Source: Eimeria necatrix
Taxonomy: Eukaryota; Apicomplexa; Conoidasida; Eucoccidiorida; Eimeriidae
DNA: 64,000 bases
Direction: 5' to 3'
NCBI RefSeq assembly: GCF_000499385.1
Contig: NW_013654345.1
Location: 62,001-126,000, forward strand
The notes beneath the pieces were generated by a model. It did not search any database and was not told the DNA's origin. It saw only the letters and a program-made list of their open reading frames with translations. A program made the translations under genes and the position numbers. Positions 25,360 through 35,356 of this stretch are shown here, in pieces (within the stretch, counting starts at the first letter, position 1; every line of letters starts with the position of its first letter).

Positions 25360-25979
25360 TTAAATTTTACCGCTCATTTTATTCTCTCCGCCTTCTTTCA
25401 GGGTGGGCAATGGGGGCATGTCGGAGTGAGGAAAGCAGCTTCTGAAACAGATCGAAAAGTAGCAGCGAAGAGTAACATGACTTCTGCAATAGTTTACCAG
25501 GACAGGAGAAATCCGAAAACCTAGTCCTGCTGACTGGGGCCTGCAGCAAAAAAAAGAGGCTAGTAGCTCATCGATCCTGGCAATTGCAGTTTCGGGGCCC
25601 TCTGCCGAAGCTGAGGCGCGATCTACCATAACCCAACGCAGGCCATAGCTGTGATCGGATCTGCTGCACAGCGCCATCGAAAATGGGGGCTTAAGCTGTT
25701 CGGCTTCCAGAAAAGGCGGAACAATGGGCAAACGGAAAATACTAGACAGACTTTTGGCCATCGTCCCACCGTTTACACGGTCAGTCGGCTTCACCGAGCA
25801 GTTGGTTCACTATGTACTGTTTCCTGCGCCAAGACATTAAGACTGCTAAAGGTAAATTCGGCGTCAGCCTCAATATTGGCCTTGAGAAATTTCTGCAGTG
25901 TAGATCTCAACGAGCTCATTATGAGGAACTGTTCAGTCCCAATCACTGCTGCGTACCCCGTTGCAGGGGTCGCAGACAC
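25360..25979 (-). CDS. Possible two-exon hypothetical gene
   Basis: Two neighbouring minus-strand frames overlap slightly. The upstream one begins at ATG 25979 and contains FLIMSSLRSTLQKFLKANIE; the downstream one contains MAKSLSSIFRLPIVPPFLEA and then SYGLRWVMVDRASAS, ending in a C-rich stretch next to a pyrimidine tract. Amino-acid composition looks protein-like and a frame change between them could be an intron near 25.79 kb, but no donor/acceptor pair was convincing. No family is recognised. Confidence 0.25.
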
Positions 25980-26070
25980 GTACAGCTGAGTAATACTGAT
26001 CTATATTTTCTCTTGCACTGCCCAGATGTGAAAGTAAAAAGAGGCCGACGAGGCAGGACGCCACAACACT

Positions 26071-26160
26071 AGCTATGTTGAATATTTGCAAACGGAAGTT
26101 TGGCTACCAGGCTACCGAAAATGCACGTAAAGGCAGATCTTAGCTACATCCATTGAGATT
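26071..26160. repeat. Dispersed duplicate segment, left copy
   Basis: About 90 bases match the segment at 26649-26739 in the same orientation, including GGCTACCAGG and CTACATCCATTGA. Over the first half the differences are all transitions and this copy always carries T or A. A one-base indel separates the halves. Confidence 0.65.
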
Positions 26161-26648
26161 AGCACTAAAATTGCGTGCATTCAAAAGGCTTCCTTGGGCT
26201 GTAGAAAGCAGTGCTTCCTGCGTTGGTTCACAAGCTACAAGCCCACTAACTCGGCACCTTCAGTTCGAAAAGTAAGTAATGACGTTGCGTAACAGATCAG
26301 CCTTATGCACTGAATGTTTTTGAATCGAGTGTTGAGCTATATTTTGCTTTGTGACACCCGCATCCTTGGATTCTTTGGTGGCTCACTCGCTTTGACTGTG
26401 CCTCAATCCGCCCAGGTAACACGAAGGCACGAGCGTTCCGCCAAATGTTCCCAATGCATCACAAGGAATACTAGGTGCCTTTTTGGGGTTTACGCATAAA
26501 CAGTGACATGAGCTACAAAGCTTTGATTTTGTATATCTTGAACTCGTTGTCCCTCTCGACGTCGGTATTAAGGGGTTCCTTTGGAATGGAATGCTGCAGT
26601 CGCCTGCTGCGTCACTTCCAAATGCGTTCGCTCTACTCGGAACTGTGT

Positions 26649-26739
26649 AGCTACGCTGAATACTTGCAGACGGAAGCTTGGCTACCAGGCCACCGAATAT
26701 TACAAGTAAGGGCAGATCCCAATTACATCCATTGACACC
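26649..26739. repeat. Dispersed duplicate segment, right copy
   Basis: This partner of the segment at 26071-26160 carries C or G at the sites where the other has T or A. On the plus strand it stays open and reads YAEYLQTEAWLPGHR before a GTAAGG that could be a splice donor, so an old exon duplication is possible; no family is recognised. Confidence 0.65.
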
Positions 26740-27646
26740 AGCATAGCCCAACTTCACCCAATGAATCTGCAGGATCACAACGCTGCGCCTGTTGGCGCCT
26801 GGAAGAGCTTGGCCACTGGTGAAGTCAAATGTACCAGAACAACTGCAATTGATTTTTTATAATAAACTGCATTTGCAGTTTTTCGGGCTGCTTAATGCGA
26901 CCTTTGTGCTGTGCAGTGGCTTCCGACTGAGTTAATGCGTCACAGTCATTATGAGGTTGCTGCGCTACGCAAGCAAATAAGGCAGTTCCCCAATTCAGAA
27001 AAGGCTAGATCCCGTGGCTAAAAAAACAAACTTCCAGCGCTATTCGTTGGGACTGCCATCTTCGCCAGAGTAGGGGAGCTAGGGAGAGCCGTAAACTCCA
27101 ATGAAGGTAGATGGCTTGTGCAGTTGATCTGGACGGGCCAACGAAGCAACGTGTATTCCTTAAGCAAGCGAGAAAATAATGTACATACATGCTGAAGGAT
27201 CGCTCAAGGGTTTGTTTGGCACTGAAGAAATTGTATCGTTTCGAGTTTTTGACAGTGAAGAACTGCAGGTTCTGTTGTTTTGGTCGTTAACGCAAGGCGA
27301 ATTCATGCACTCTTGTGATGTTGAAGAGCTTGCTCGAAAAATTGAGAGATAGCAGGCTCTCATAATACGAAAATTGTACGCAGATCGCTTGAATGTAATG
27401 TCAATTTTTGCCATCATACTGCCTTCAGCAAACGCTGTGGCGACAGTGGCAGGTGACCATCGTGACCGTCGGACTTCAGCGTCGGCGTACGTTGGAGTTC
27501 ACCGAAAGCCTACTATCAGAGCTCATTAGGCGTTCATTCATTGAGATAGTTTCAATGTATGTCAATATATTTGGCTTGTTCCAAAGCGACTTGTCACCCT
27601 GACACACCTGTCCTGAAGGGCAGAGCCTCACACCAACATTCGGAAA

Positions 27647-30218
27647 ATGCCTGGACGCAACAAAGATGAGAAGCTGTGCAGTAGCAGCACAAAGAGAAGA
27701 GGAGTAGAATCAACAAACTTTCAGAGGTGCAAAAAATGCCATTTCACCCAACCTTCTCTCGATGCAACCAACAGGTCTTGGTTGCAGGACACTGCAGGCA
27801 GCAGAAGGGCTCGTTGCCTCACTCCAAGTTTGCGCAATCCTAACACTGAAGGAAACTCCGTCATATGCCTACTTCAAAGGGACCTTAGACTTCAAGATAA
27901 CTGGGCTCTGTTATTTGCTCAGGTTAGCCCTCCGCCGTTCGTCGCGTTCCTTTGACTGCATGCTTAAATTCCCTTCTTAATTACACCAGAGTAGGACCGA
28001 GTCGATCATGCAGATCGTTTATTTGTCCTCAGCTTTCAGGAAGCCCCAATTAAAGCAAAACATGGCCGAGTCAATCACAAGTCGTTTATTTGTGTCTTCC
28101 GCTTTCAGGATGTCGCAATTACCTTAGGGACACCTTTACATGTTCTTCACCTGGTCGTACCTGGGCACACCTTCCAGTGGACAAGTCGTCACGTTGATTT
28201 CCATCTGAAAGGTTTAGAGGAGTTTGCTGCGGGGTTGGCGGCTCACAACATTTCCTTCCACTGCCATCCCGTCGTCCAGACAGACGCTGTTGCTGGCCTA
28301 AGAGAGGCTGGGGAGCAGCTCAAAAAGATAGTGGCGCAGTTGAAACCCCGCCTGGCAGTTTGTGACCTTATGCCACTGAGGTGCGCAACATACATAGGAT
28401 CCTAGCAGGCATGCAGCTGTCCGTGACACATTACTGAAGTAACGCCCGATCTGTTCCGTGGTTGTAGATGCAATATGCAAGCTTTGCAAGCCACCGCTGG
28501 TGCTGTTGCTGTGTAGCGGTCGCTTTTGCTGTTTCGCATTCATTTTGCAATATGCGGCCGCCTCTCGGTGTTGCTGTGTTGCGGTCGTTTTTGCTGGCCC
28601 GCATTTGGTTTGCACTATGCGACCGCCGCCTGCAGACTCCCCACCGAGCTGGTGAACCAGGCAACGGAAATCTGCCAGCACGAAGGCCGATGCCCCCTGT
28701 ACCAAATAGATGCGCATAACGTTGTACCTGTTTGGTTGGCCTCCGAAAAGCAGGAAGTGAGAAGGATGACGAGAAGTGCTAACAATAAATGGACAGTTAT
28801 TTTGAACCTTCTAAAACTAGTCAGAAATGTTAGGAAAGTGAATGAACGCAAATTTCCCTCGGCTTGCCCCCCCTAGTAGGAAGCATGAATAGCTCCAGTC
28901 TCCGCGCGTTGTGGACTCAATACAGCCGGTGCCGTTTGGTTGAGGCCTGTTCTATCTGTGTTCTGCGCCTCTGCTGTACAGTTAGTTTCATGCAGAATGC
29001 ATCGTGCGCACAGCGCCATGCTTACACAAAACGTGACAAGTCCCACTATGACTAAACGTCCGATGAAAGTGTGCTGTTTCCCTCCCAGATTGCACTGCAT
29101 GTCCTTACGTCGTATCTTAGCGTCACTTGGAATCCTGTGAAAAGTGTCGTATTCCCAGCAGGCTACACCACAAATATTATCGCCGCACTCCAGCATACTA
29201 CGCTGCAGCAGAATCTACTTCTTACAAGCCGTTATGATGCAGCAACCTGCGTCTTGCTGAGCGCCTTCAGTACTCTGCCCGCACCTTTCGGCCACGCGTC
29301 ATGCGTCTCTTGAGCGAGTTTGACTGCGAATTCCCGCCCATCAAACCTCACCCCATCAGGTACGGGCGGCCAACAGGTTTAAGCTTCAGCGCTTCGGATA
29401 TACTCGAACAGCTGAAGGCCGATAATCGCGTGCAGCTTCCTCACTGCTGGAGGCCCGGTGCGGCTGCGGGCCTGGAAGCAATGAAAGTGTTCTGCACAGT
29501 GCCCAAACTTCTGGCGTACACTTCGCGAAACAACCCCGTATTGGACTCGCAGAGCGGGCTCTCTCCATGGCTGCATTTTGGACAGATCAGCGCTCAGCGC
29601 TGTCTTGCAAGTGTCAAGGATATGGGACCTGCGACGAAGATTGGGGCCACTGCAGCTGCGGCGAGGGCATCTTTTATTGAAGAGCTTGTGGTCCGAAGAG
29701 AGCTCGCCGAGAACTTCACATTCTATAACAGCAAGTACAACCAGATAACAGGGGCCCCCATATGGGCGCAGGAGACGCTTGCAGCTCACAAAAATGACAA
29801 GCGAGAGCATCTATATTCCCTTTCGCAGCTTGAAGGCTCCAAGACACATGATGAACTCTGGAACGCGGCGCAGTCACAGCTGGTCCACACGGCGAAGATG
29901 CACGGTTTCCTTCGGATGTACTGGGCAAAGAAAATCCTGGAGTGGACGCCGTCAGCTGACATCGCTCTCAATACCGCATTGCTACTGAACGACAAATTTT
30001 CACTAGACGGAACCGACCCCAATGGAGTTGTGGGATGTATGTGGAGCGTTGCAGGGGTGCACGACCAGGGTTGGGCTGAACGGCCAATCTTTGGCAAAAT
30101 CCGATACATGAACTTGGCCGGTTGCATGCGAAAATTTTCCGTTGATGCGTTTGTCAGATGTGTACGGGAGATCGTAAGTAGACACGCAAAGAAGGGAACC
30201 AAGAACTGCAACACTTAA
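27647..30218 (+). CDS. Class II CPD photolyase
   Basis: This enzyme uses blue light and FAD to split cyclobutane pyrimidine dimers in DNA. Four exons (27647-27922, 28109-28380, 28636-28756, 29271-30218) join in phase to about 538 residues. The N-terminal alpha/beta domain has VICLLQRDLRLQDNWALLFA, the class II form. Exon 3 gives YQIDAHNVVPVWLASEKQE and exon 4 opens YSARTFRPRVMRLL, both class II hallmarks. The FAD-binding helical domain follows with GLSPWLHFGQISAQR, ASFIEELVVRRELAENF, GFLRMYWAKKILEW and, near the end, GKIRYMNLAGCMRKF. Length and domain completeness argue for an active enzyme. The first 60 residues are a basic, Ser/Cys-rich extension that could be a targeting or DNA-binding tail. 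It is tail to tail with DIM1, with about 330 bases between. Confidence 0.92.
27995..28127 (+). repeat. Tandem duplication of an intron 3' end (photolyase intron 1)
   Basis: Copy one at about 27995-28056 and copy two at about 28064-28127 share GAGTC, CGTTTATTTGT, GCTTTCAGGA and CCCAATTA/CGCAATTA. Each copy carries the polypyrimidine tract and CTTTCAG acceptor. The second acceptor (exon starting at 28109) gives the frame that matches the protein family; the first looks like a decoy or relic. Confidence 0.75.
28506..28635 (+). repeat. Tandem duplication of an intron 3' end (photolyase intron 2)
   Basis: Two copies with a period of 65 bases (28506-28570 and 28571-28635) share TTGCTGTGT, GCGGTCG, TTTTGCTG, CGCATT and TATGCG-CCGCC. 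The second copy ends exactly at the splice acceptor used for exon 3. The equivalent position in the first copy is no longer an AG acceptor. Confidence 0.75.
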
Positions 30219-30551
30219 GGCTGCTTCCAGCCAGACTACAACAGACGTCCGGTAGTGTCAACAATTCTTATAAATACAGAACTAATCCTAGTGGACGTCA
30301 TCATAGGCAGCTTTTCCTTCCTTGGCGGAAACTATCCAATACATGGCCAGTTGAATTCTTCTGCTCCTTGCCTCTTTTGTATGCATTCTGCCCAAATGGA
30401 GTGACGGCAGGTGCAGCGCCTAATCGCAAAAATTGTCTTGTGTCGCTGTGGAATCACCTTGAATTTAAAATGTGCAATGCGACGGTTTGACAAGCGTCAT
30501 CAAGGCTCGGCTGGAATGCCCACTGTGGATGTCCAGGCAGCACCATCCTTC
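30219..30551. other. Convergent intergenic region
   Basis: This short interval separates the 3' ends of the photolyase and DIM1 genes. It has no coding features and should hold both polyadenylation sites. Confidence 0.6.
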
Positions 30552-31977
30552 TTAGTAGCGGTACTTCGTTGAATAATCTTTGGGCGAAATGACCAGACCG
30601 CGGCCTTCAAATATGACACAGAGACATGTTTACACCGCTGTACAGGAAATGACTGCACACGCTAGTCCTCCTGCCTCTTCGCTACAGCCATCTCGCGCTC
30701 CCGCTTACCTTTCCGTGCTCCTCTGTAGATGCATTCAATGATGTCTATAAGCTCCTGCTTGTTGTTCATTGCCCAGTTAATCTTGTTATTGTTTCCCGTT
30801 CCCAGGTCGATCATCATATGCTTGTTTCTGCAATACGGGCAGCGCGCTAATCTCCGCGTTTGTTAGAGTTATTGCCGGTTTACCGCCGGTTTACCGTTAA
30901 GTGACGCAAAACTCTCTTTGTTCTCCAATACACAATCATACGGAAACACTCTTAAAGGCGTCAGAAAAAGCCAAGGACGCACCGGTAGAAGAACATGACA
31001 GTAACTGGGTCATACAGTTCGTACATGGTGGTGAAGTCTGGTACTTCTGTCGTGTCCACCTGAGACATTGCAGCAAAGATGGCAAACTCTGCAGTTGCAG
31101 TTGCAACTACAGGACAGCGACACCGCAGTATGATCATGTTAATAGGACTCCGCCGACGTGGCACAGCTCCTAAGATGAAGTCTCAAGCACAGTACGATCT
31201 CAAAGGTCCCCGCGGCCGTGGCATGCCTCCGAATATTACATCCAGAGCACCAAGTAGATGAAATCACTGGCCTGATGCAAATCTTAAATTCTATTTCTCA
31301 GCTGTTTAGGAATGGCTATGGGACGCTTCGAGTCGCACTGTGCGGTATTTGTGAGTACGCTTTTACAAATCTGCCTCAACCGAGAGTCTGGTCTTTACCA
31401 CGTAGATAACGCAGAAATTTTTGACGTCTTCAGCCACCTTAAAGAGAAGCTCGTCCATCTTCATGCATTCGGGGTCGAAGTCATGGCCAAAGCGAATGCA
31501 CTGCGCCACAGACCACTTAGCCAAGCTGATTCAACAAGTAGGAGAGGGCGCTGCATGCCGACGTGCGGCGATAGGGCACACAAACACTTAAACAGAAGTA
31601 CAAATTACTTATTCCTTAGACTCACTACAAGGCGTTCTTCTTCCGTCAAGATAGCCTGATCCTGTGCACATGTCACCAGCAAGCAGTACACAAAGGTAAT
31701 TACGAAGTACACAGGGCGGACCAGCGCTTGGCTGTTTGAAGAGCGATCGGACTGAAAGCTAAGAGAAAGTGAAGCTTGTCTGTAGAGACTGCTTCACAGT
31801 CCCTTGAACAGCATTAGTAAACAAGCACCGCGCAACCGGTTACAAACAGGAAGTGCATGATATTTGGAAACCAAAACATGTTGTTCATGATGAGCTAAAA
31901 GTGCTCTTGAAGCGAAAAACTGCTCAAAAACTGACCACCTGCCACCCCGAGTGGAGATGCTGCAGCATGTACGACAT
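30552..31977 (-). CDS. DIM1: DIM1/TXNL4A, thioredoxin-like U5 snRNP protein
   Basis: A core component of the U4/U6.U5 tri-snRNP, needed for pre-mRNA splicing in the nucleus. Six small exons join in phase: 31977-31936, 31661-31626, 31500-31399, 31059-30983, 30827-30709 and 30604-30552. They give exactly 142 residues, the length of human and yeast-family DIM1. The protein starts MSYMLQHLHSGWQV and ends ISPKDYSTKYRY. CIRFGHDFDPECMKMDELL, VDTTEVPDFTTMYELYDP and MIDLGTGNNNKINWAM are almost invariant family blocks. The thioredoxin fold lacks a CxxC pair, as in the family. The second exon is only 36 bases. Identity is secure because every exon junction restores the known sequence. Confidence 0.97.
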
Positions 31978-33548
31978 CGTCAGACTGGCACTGTCAGACC
32001 CCCAATCTGCTATTGCTTGCCGCAGCACGGCGCCTCAACCGCAACAAACGGCTTCCTCGGTGCCCTAAGGTTTGCGAAAATCACAAAACAGAAATAGGTT
32101 GAGCACGTATTCGCTTCTATCGCTGCACGTGGAGGACGACGGGTTCGATTGCACAACTTGTCAATCGAGCATTTCAGTGGATGTAGCGCGGATGCAGTAA
32201 GGAGAGGCAGCCGTATACGCAACGAAATAACCACAACACTGTAAAGCTCTCCAATTACATCACAACTCGATTTATTATTTCTTTTGTGCATTTAGTTCGT
32301 CTCTCTCTTCTTGCCAGCCCCATCGCGCGTTGGGGCCCTGTGACCTTCATGCTGCTCAGCCTAACTGTCCTAACGACGGAGACGCTTGATTGTGTCCGCG
32401 TGCATGAAAATAATCAACTAACTAAGTTTTCTGATGAGCGCTCCTGTCATATTCGAGCTGTACCATTCATTCTTGTAGGCTGTTCTGCGCCGCTGCACAA
32501 CAAACACTGTTGGTTCCTTCACGCTGCCCGCAATTTTTTGTACGGCAGGCAAAAGCAATGCAAAAACATTAATCTGCCTACACAGATATCAACCCTATAG
32601 AAGCTTCGTGCAAATGAAGCTAACCACTAAGATTTAACTGTTGTCTGCCTTGCCACACATTCGGTATGTGCGGACGCCACGGTAGAGCTGGTTGGTGGCG
32701 GCACCAGTGCTTGAGAATCTGTCGTTGTCCATTACTGCTACTATGCTGATTCTATGTGATTTAAGAGAAACACAAGATCCGTAGTCCTCTATCTTACCCG
32801 CATTATAATAGCCCGAGAAATTAACACCAAAATTTTACGGCACGTCAGGCGGACGTTGAATGTTTTCCCTGTGCGGCCAATTGGCTCCGGAACGCTATGT
32901 TTGCAGAGTTACGGCACCTTCCTCGTAACTAATTGACATATTTGTACAGTTAAGAAATCTATGGAGGCGCTCAACTGGAGTAGCCAGTTGCGTTCGAAGT
33001 TAACCTTGCTGCCGCTCATTCAGTCTGCTTGCACTGTGGTGTAATAGACAGTTTTAGAGCAAAGATTCGAAAGCAAGCAATCATCAAGATCATGTATACA
33101 TAATACAGGTCGCTAAACAAGCATCATACAACTATATAATCCTGGAAGATTCATACAGGAGATGTCCCAATGCCGTCGCCGTAGTTGAACACAATCGCCG
33201 TGGAGGGCTGCAGAGGGGCTGGCTTGAAATGAATATATTACATACAGCCCCATTACACATATCACGGAGCCAACGTTTAATTCGTGCACGGAATACTACT
33301 TTTTTCATGTGATTAACGGAGCGGGGAGACGCTCACCGCTGTTTCAGCGAAACGAAAGCAGCCATGCCAAAAGCATTAGTTCTTTTCATAAAGAGCTTAG
33401 TGGAATCTGCGATTTGTGAAGCATTGTAAACAGCAAGTATACGCTCGAGGGACTGAGCTGCTGGGATGTGCTGAGGAGTCCATACTTGTAAGAGCCACGA
33501 ATGGCTCTGCCAGGGCTTCAGACTCAGGAATCATCAGCAGTCCAAAAC

Positions 33549-33718
33549 AATATCATCTAATGACATGGGACGAAAAATATTATTAATAGAGAAATATCTA
33601 AAAATAGGGAATTTTCAAACAATTGCATATCCCCGTTCAATTCAAGCCCAATCTAATAAAGCCTTTTCTAAACACCAACCACGTTTAGCTCTAAAATTAT
33701 ATAATCCGCATGTTTCCT
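33549..33718 (-). other. AT-rich island, possibly organelle-derived
   Basis: The stretch is much more AT-rich than its flanks and has sharp edges. On the minus strand it stays open over its whole length if TGA is read as tryptophan (two TGA codons), giving pieces such as RAKRGWCLEKALLDWA and KFPIFRYFSINNIFRPMS. Coccidian plastid genes are reported to use UGA as Trp. I could not name the gene, so a plastid insertion is only an inference. Confidence 0.35.
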
Positions 33719-35071
33719 TTCCGGAAAACTGTCGGGCCTGTCCTTCGATCTGTCACGCTTCGGGCCACGCTTTGAGGGACTGCCCTACTGGCCATCAGCA
33801 CGAACTGCGCAGTCCAAGTAACCAATGCTATTAAATGCAAGTTAACGCAAAAGAAGTTGGGGTGTATTCGTTGAAGCTTCGAACTATGAATCGCGTAATC
33901 AAGGAAGATCACTTGTCCACCCAGCATGTGTGCATAGAACGACGCATTTACAGTGGCTTCACTTCCGTGATAACAAGAAAAAGAACATGGAAGTCATGAG
34001 GTATTGAAAAGGACCCGTGATCCCTCTCATGCCAACTCGTCTAACTTTGTGTTTATACTGCGTTATGGTACGCGGAATAGGAACTTTATGTTGACTTTTG
34101 CGAGTCACTTCTCATTGAAACTCTTGTTTCACGTTTATCAAGTAGGATTTGTGTGCACCATGCAGCATTCCACGGAGCATTTTTCAAAGATGCCTGCATT
34201 AGTAAGTAGGGTGCACACAGCGAAATTTATCATTGACATAAGCTGCCACTGGTTGACCACTATCCGAGAACTGCGCTATTCAGCATTGTCAATTTTCTCG
34301 AACGACATCGGAGTGGGCACTTTCAGCGGGGTTTTGACCAGAACAATTAACCGTGCAGCCAACAGTCTCACGCTGCATTTATAGCTTTCCGCCCTTGGCA
34401 ACGTGAAGAACGTCTTCCTTGCCCATCTCGCCTTAGGCTGAGGTTATTGGATGACTAACCACTCCCAACACAGACCATCTCACAGTAGATCTACACAGAG
34501 AGAAAGGCGCATATAGAGGACTCGCGGTAGCCCATCGTAAATTGACAGTTTGCTGCGTAATCGGCGCCACACTATTAGGTGAGCAAATGTGTGCGCCTTC
34601 CCTTGGCACAATGAGCTATTCCCAAGGCATCAACTTCTCTCTGCGCGGTCTATTGGGAACTAAGGCTTCCTTGGGCCCCATCAGTGGGCCTAGCAGCATG
34701 TATCCATTCTTGCCACAGTGGGCACTTAGTTCCCGGTTTCCAAGGTGGATTTATTATGGCATTAGCGTTGAGTTGAGTCAACTCCCTTGGATAGAGTTCT
34801 ATTTGTCACGGAACTCTACACTTTTCACGAATTGAAACATCATATTTGCCCTGATATTTTTGCATTTTCTTGGAGAACTGCATACCGTTAGCTCTGCTCT
34901 TGCGGAGGAAATCTTTTCTACCACATCCTTTATGCACCGTTAGGCTTCCTTCGCAGTAAGGTTAAAGGTAGCTTCCGGTTTAAAGGTACTTCATTCGACT
35001 AGCACGTCTCAGTTGATGGTTATGTCAGGCAAGGACTTTCTGTTTCCTGCCAGCCACTGCGGGCCGTTCTC

Positions 35072-35356
35072 CTATCCTTCCGTGCGCAAGTCCCACTTTG
35101 CACAGCTAGAACTCAGCAACGGTTGGCCCCGGAACAGAAGAAAGGGAGTTCTGGCAACAAAGTGTCCGCATGTGCTATACACGATCACTGTATTGACTGT
35201 CAGGCCATTTTCTACGTGGCCTAGCCTCAAAGCGCTGCCAGCTACCGTGAAATGTGGAGACTTTTTGAACTTCCATGGTGCTACTTGCAGCCATCGAACT
35301 TCGCCTGGTGATGTGAGTAAGTGAGTGGCTCCGGAATTCAGCAGTGCCACAACCAT
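35072..35356 (-). mobile_element. Retropepsin-like remnant of a Ty3/gypsy-type element
   Basis: The frame opens with MVVALLNSGATHLL, which resembles the ALIDSGATHNF active-site motif of gypsy aspartic proteases with Asp changed to Asn, followed about 35 residues later by LGHVENGLTV, like the VxVANG flap-side block. The loss of the catalytic aspartate and the lack of an adjoining reverse transcriptase mark it as decayed. A chance match cannot be excluded. Confidence 0.35.

Larger units (their letters stand above)
24305..27646. other. Gene-poor region between carrier and photolyase genes
   Basis: These two genes diverge from here, so both promoters are expected in this interval. The only other structures seen are a pair of related segments at 26.07 and 26.65 kb and a minus-strand open region at 25.36-25.98 kb, both listed separately. 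A long stretch at 24.9-25.2 kb is AT-rich and shows nothing. Confidence 0.45.

Noticed and set aside
32135..32160. tRNA B-box-like GGGTTCGATTGC
   Set aside because: No matching A box, acceptor stem or anticodon arm could be folded around it.
33736..33790. Gag-type zinc knuckle (CPSICHASGHALRDCP) on the plus strand
   Set aside because: Spacing is Cx3Cx4Hx4C, one residue longer than the knuckle consensus, and it lies on the opposite strand from the other retroelement remnants. It is too weak to list.
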